Below, in pieces: positions 42,635 through 43,085 of a stretch of 43,085 bases of DNA (its first letter is position 1; each line of letters starts with the position of its first letter). The stretch covers positions 1-43,085 of the forward strand of contig NZ_JANYGG010000116.1 in NCBI RefSeq assembly GCF_025362505.1, read 5' to 3'. Below the pieces are notes generated by a model. That model had not been told where the DNA came from. It ran no database searches and saw only the letters and a program-made list of their open reading frames with translations. This stretch comes from Sphingomonas sp. (lineage in GTDB: Bacteria; Pseudomonadota; Alphaproteobacteria; Sphingomonadales; Sphingomonadaceae). Position numbers and translations under genes: made by a program.

Positions 42635-43085
42635 ATGAGCATCACTCGCACCGAAACCGACAGCTTCGGCCCGCTCGAGGTCCCGGCCGACAGCTATTGG
42701 GGCGCGCAGACCGAGCGTTCGGTAGCCAATTTCCCGTTCGGGACGACCGAACGGATGCCGGTCGAGATCGTCCATGCCTTGGGCTTTGTGAAGCAGGCGG
42801 CGGCGCGGGTGAATGCGCGGATCGGCGGGCTCGATCCACAATTGGCAGAGGCGATCCAGCAGGCCGCCGGTGAAGTCGCGCGCGGCGATCTCGACGGGCA
42901 ATTCCCGCTCGTCATCTGGCAGACCGGCAGCGGCACCCAGTCGAACATGAACGCCAATGAAGTGATCGCCGGCCGGGCCAACGAGGTGCTGGCCGGAACG
43001 CGCGGCGGAAAGACGCCGGTTCACCCCAACGACCATGTCAATTCGGGCCAGTCGTCGAACGACAGCTTCCCGACTGCGATGCACA
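42635..43085 (+). CDS. fumC: fumarate hydratase class II, second copy (cut by window end)
   Basis: 150 codons of a second class II fumarase are visible, from ATG 42635 (AAAGG nine bases upstream) to the window end. Over the shared part only about 16 of 146 residues differ from the copy at 29118-30512, yet the third-base differences are many, so the two are an old, not a recent, duplicate. The N-terminal motif [24 protein letters not shown] and SSNDSFPTA are intact. Whether the rest is complete cannot be seen. It probably follows sspB in a separate unit. Confidence 0.93.
   Translation, partial: MSITRTETDSFGPLEVPADSYWGAQTERSVANFPFGTTERMPVEIVHALGFVKQAAARVNARIGGLDPQLAEAIQQAAGEVARGDLDGQFPLVIWQTGSGTQSNMNANEVIAGRANEVLAGTRGGKTPVHPNDHVNSGQSSNDSFPTAMH

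Noticed and set aside
1-43085. CRISPR arrays, toxin-antitoxin pairs, restriction or other defence genes
   Set aside because: No regularly spaced repeats and no proteins with such motifs were seen on either strand.

Overview
The window reads as a piece of an alphaproteobacterial chromosome, most likely from a sphingomonad (Sphingomonas or relatives). The signs are high GC, many TonB-dependent receptors, tightly overlapping stop and start codons inside operons, an AcnA-type aconitase, an alphaproteobacterial SspB and a UPF0314/DUF2585 protein. No CRISPR array, rRNA, complete mobile element or recognisable anti-phage system was found.

The left half (about 1-19.8 kb) looks accessory. On the minus strand, 5308 down to 1 is an amine dehydrogenase operon in the order aauB-aauE-aauD-aauA, cytochrome c, cytochrome c, TonB-dependent receptor (cut by the window edge). 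The small subunit keeps both TTQ-forming tryptophans, the catalytic aspartate and 14 cysteines, which points to aromatic/aralkylamine dehydrogenase rather than methylamine dehydrogenase. A divergent TetR gene and a perfect 14-bp palindrome lie at the head of the operon. After an IS3-type remnant come a secreted alpha/beta hydrolase, an SDR oxidoreductase and a second IS3-type remnant. Then follows a compact six-gene sulfide/persulfide operon (9018-12360): BigR/SqrR-type ArsR repressor with two sensor-position cysteines, Blh persulfide dioxygenase, two YeeE/YedE half-transporters, a DUF442 sulfurtransferase/phosphatase-like protein and a TauE/SafE exporter. Next, an S9 peptidase and a large TonB receptor (13013-18340) sit between two inverted, perfectly identical 85-bp ends of an IS5-type element. 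A stand-alone C-terminal piece of a large serine recombinase (19097-19540) and a tRNA-Ser(GCT) gene (19821-19913) close the region. A tRNA gene beside recombinase and IS debris is what the edge of an integrated island looks like.

The right half (about 20-43 kb) is mostly conserved housekeeping sequence: pyrC, ygfZ, acnA with two small genes translationally coupled behind it, a Fet4-like small membrane protein, corA, a DUF2585 membrane protein, a PagL-like outer membrane hydrolase, a DUF4142 lipoprotein, fumC, a small lipoprotein, an exported methyltransferase-like protein, queG, an ABC-2 type exporter pair, a PEP mutase/isocitrate lyase superfamily enzyme, a secreted M14 carboxypeptidase, a LytS/LytTR two-component pair, an APC amino acid permease, a HIT protein, sspB and the 5' part of a second fumC. 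The two fumC genes are about 89% identical at protein level over the visible part and lie in opposite orientation. Several convergent gene pairs end in overlapping stop codons.

The most unusual items are the TonB receptor and the second cytochrome (no distal Met visible) within the amine dehydrogenase operon, the 85-bp inverted IS ends bracketing the peptidase/receptor pair, and the duplicated fumarase.
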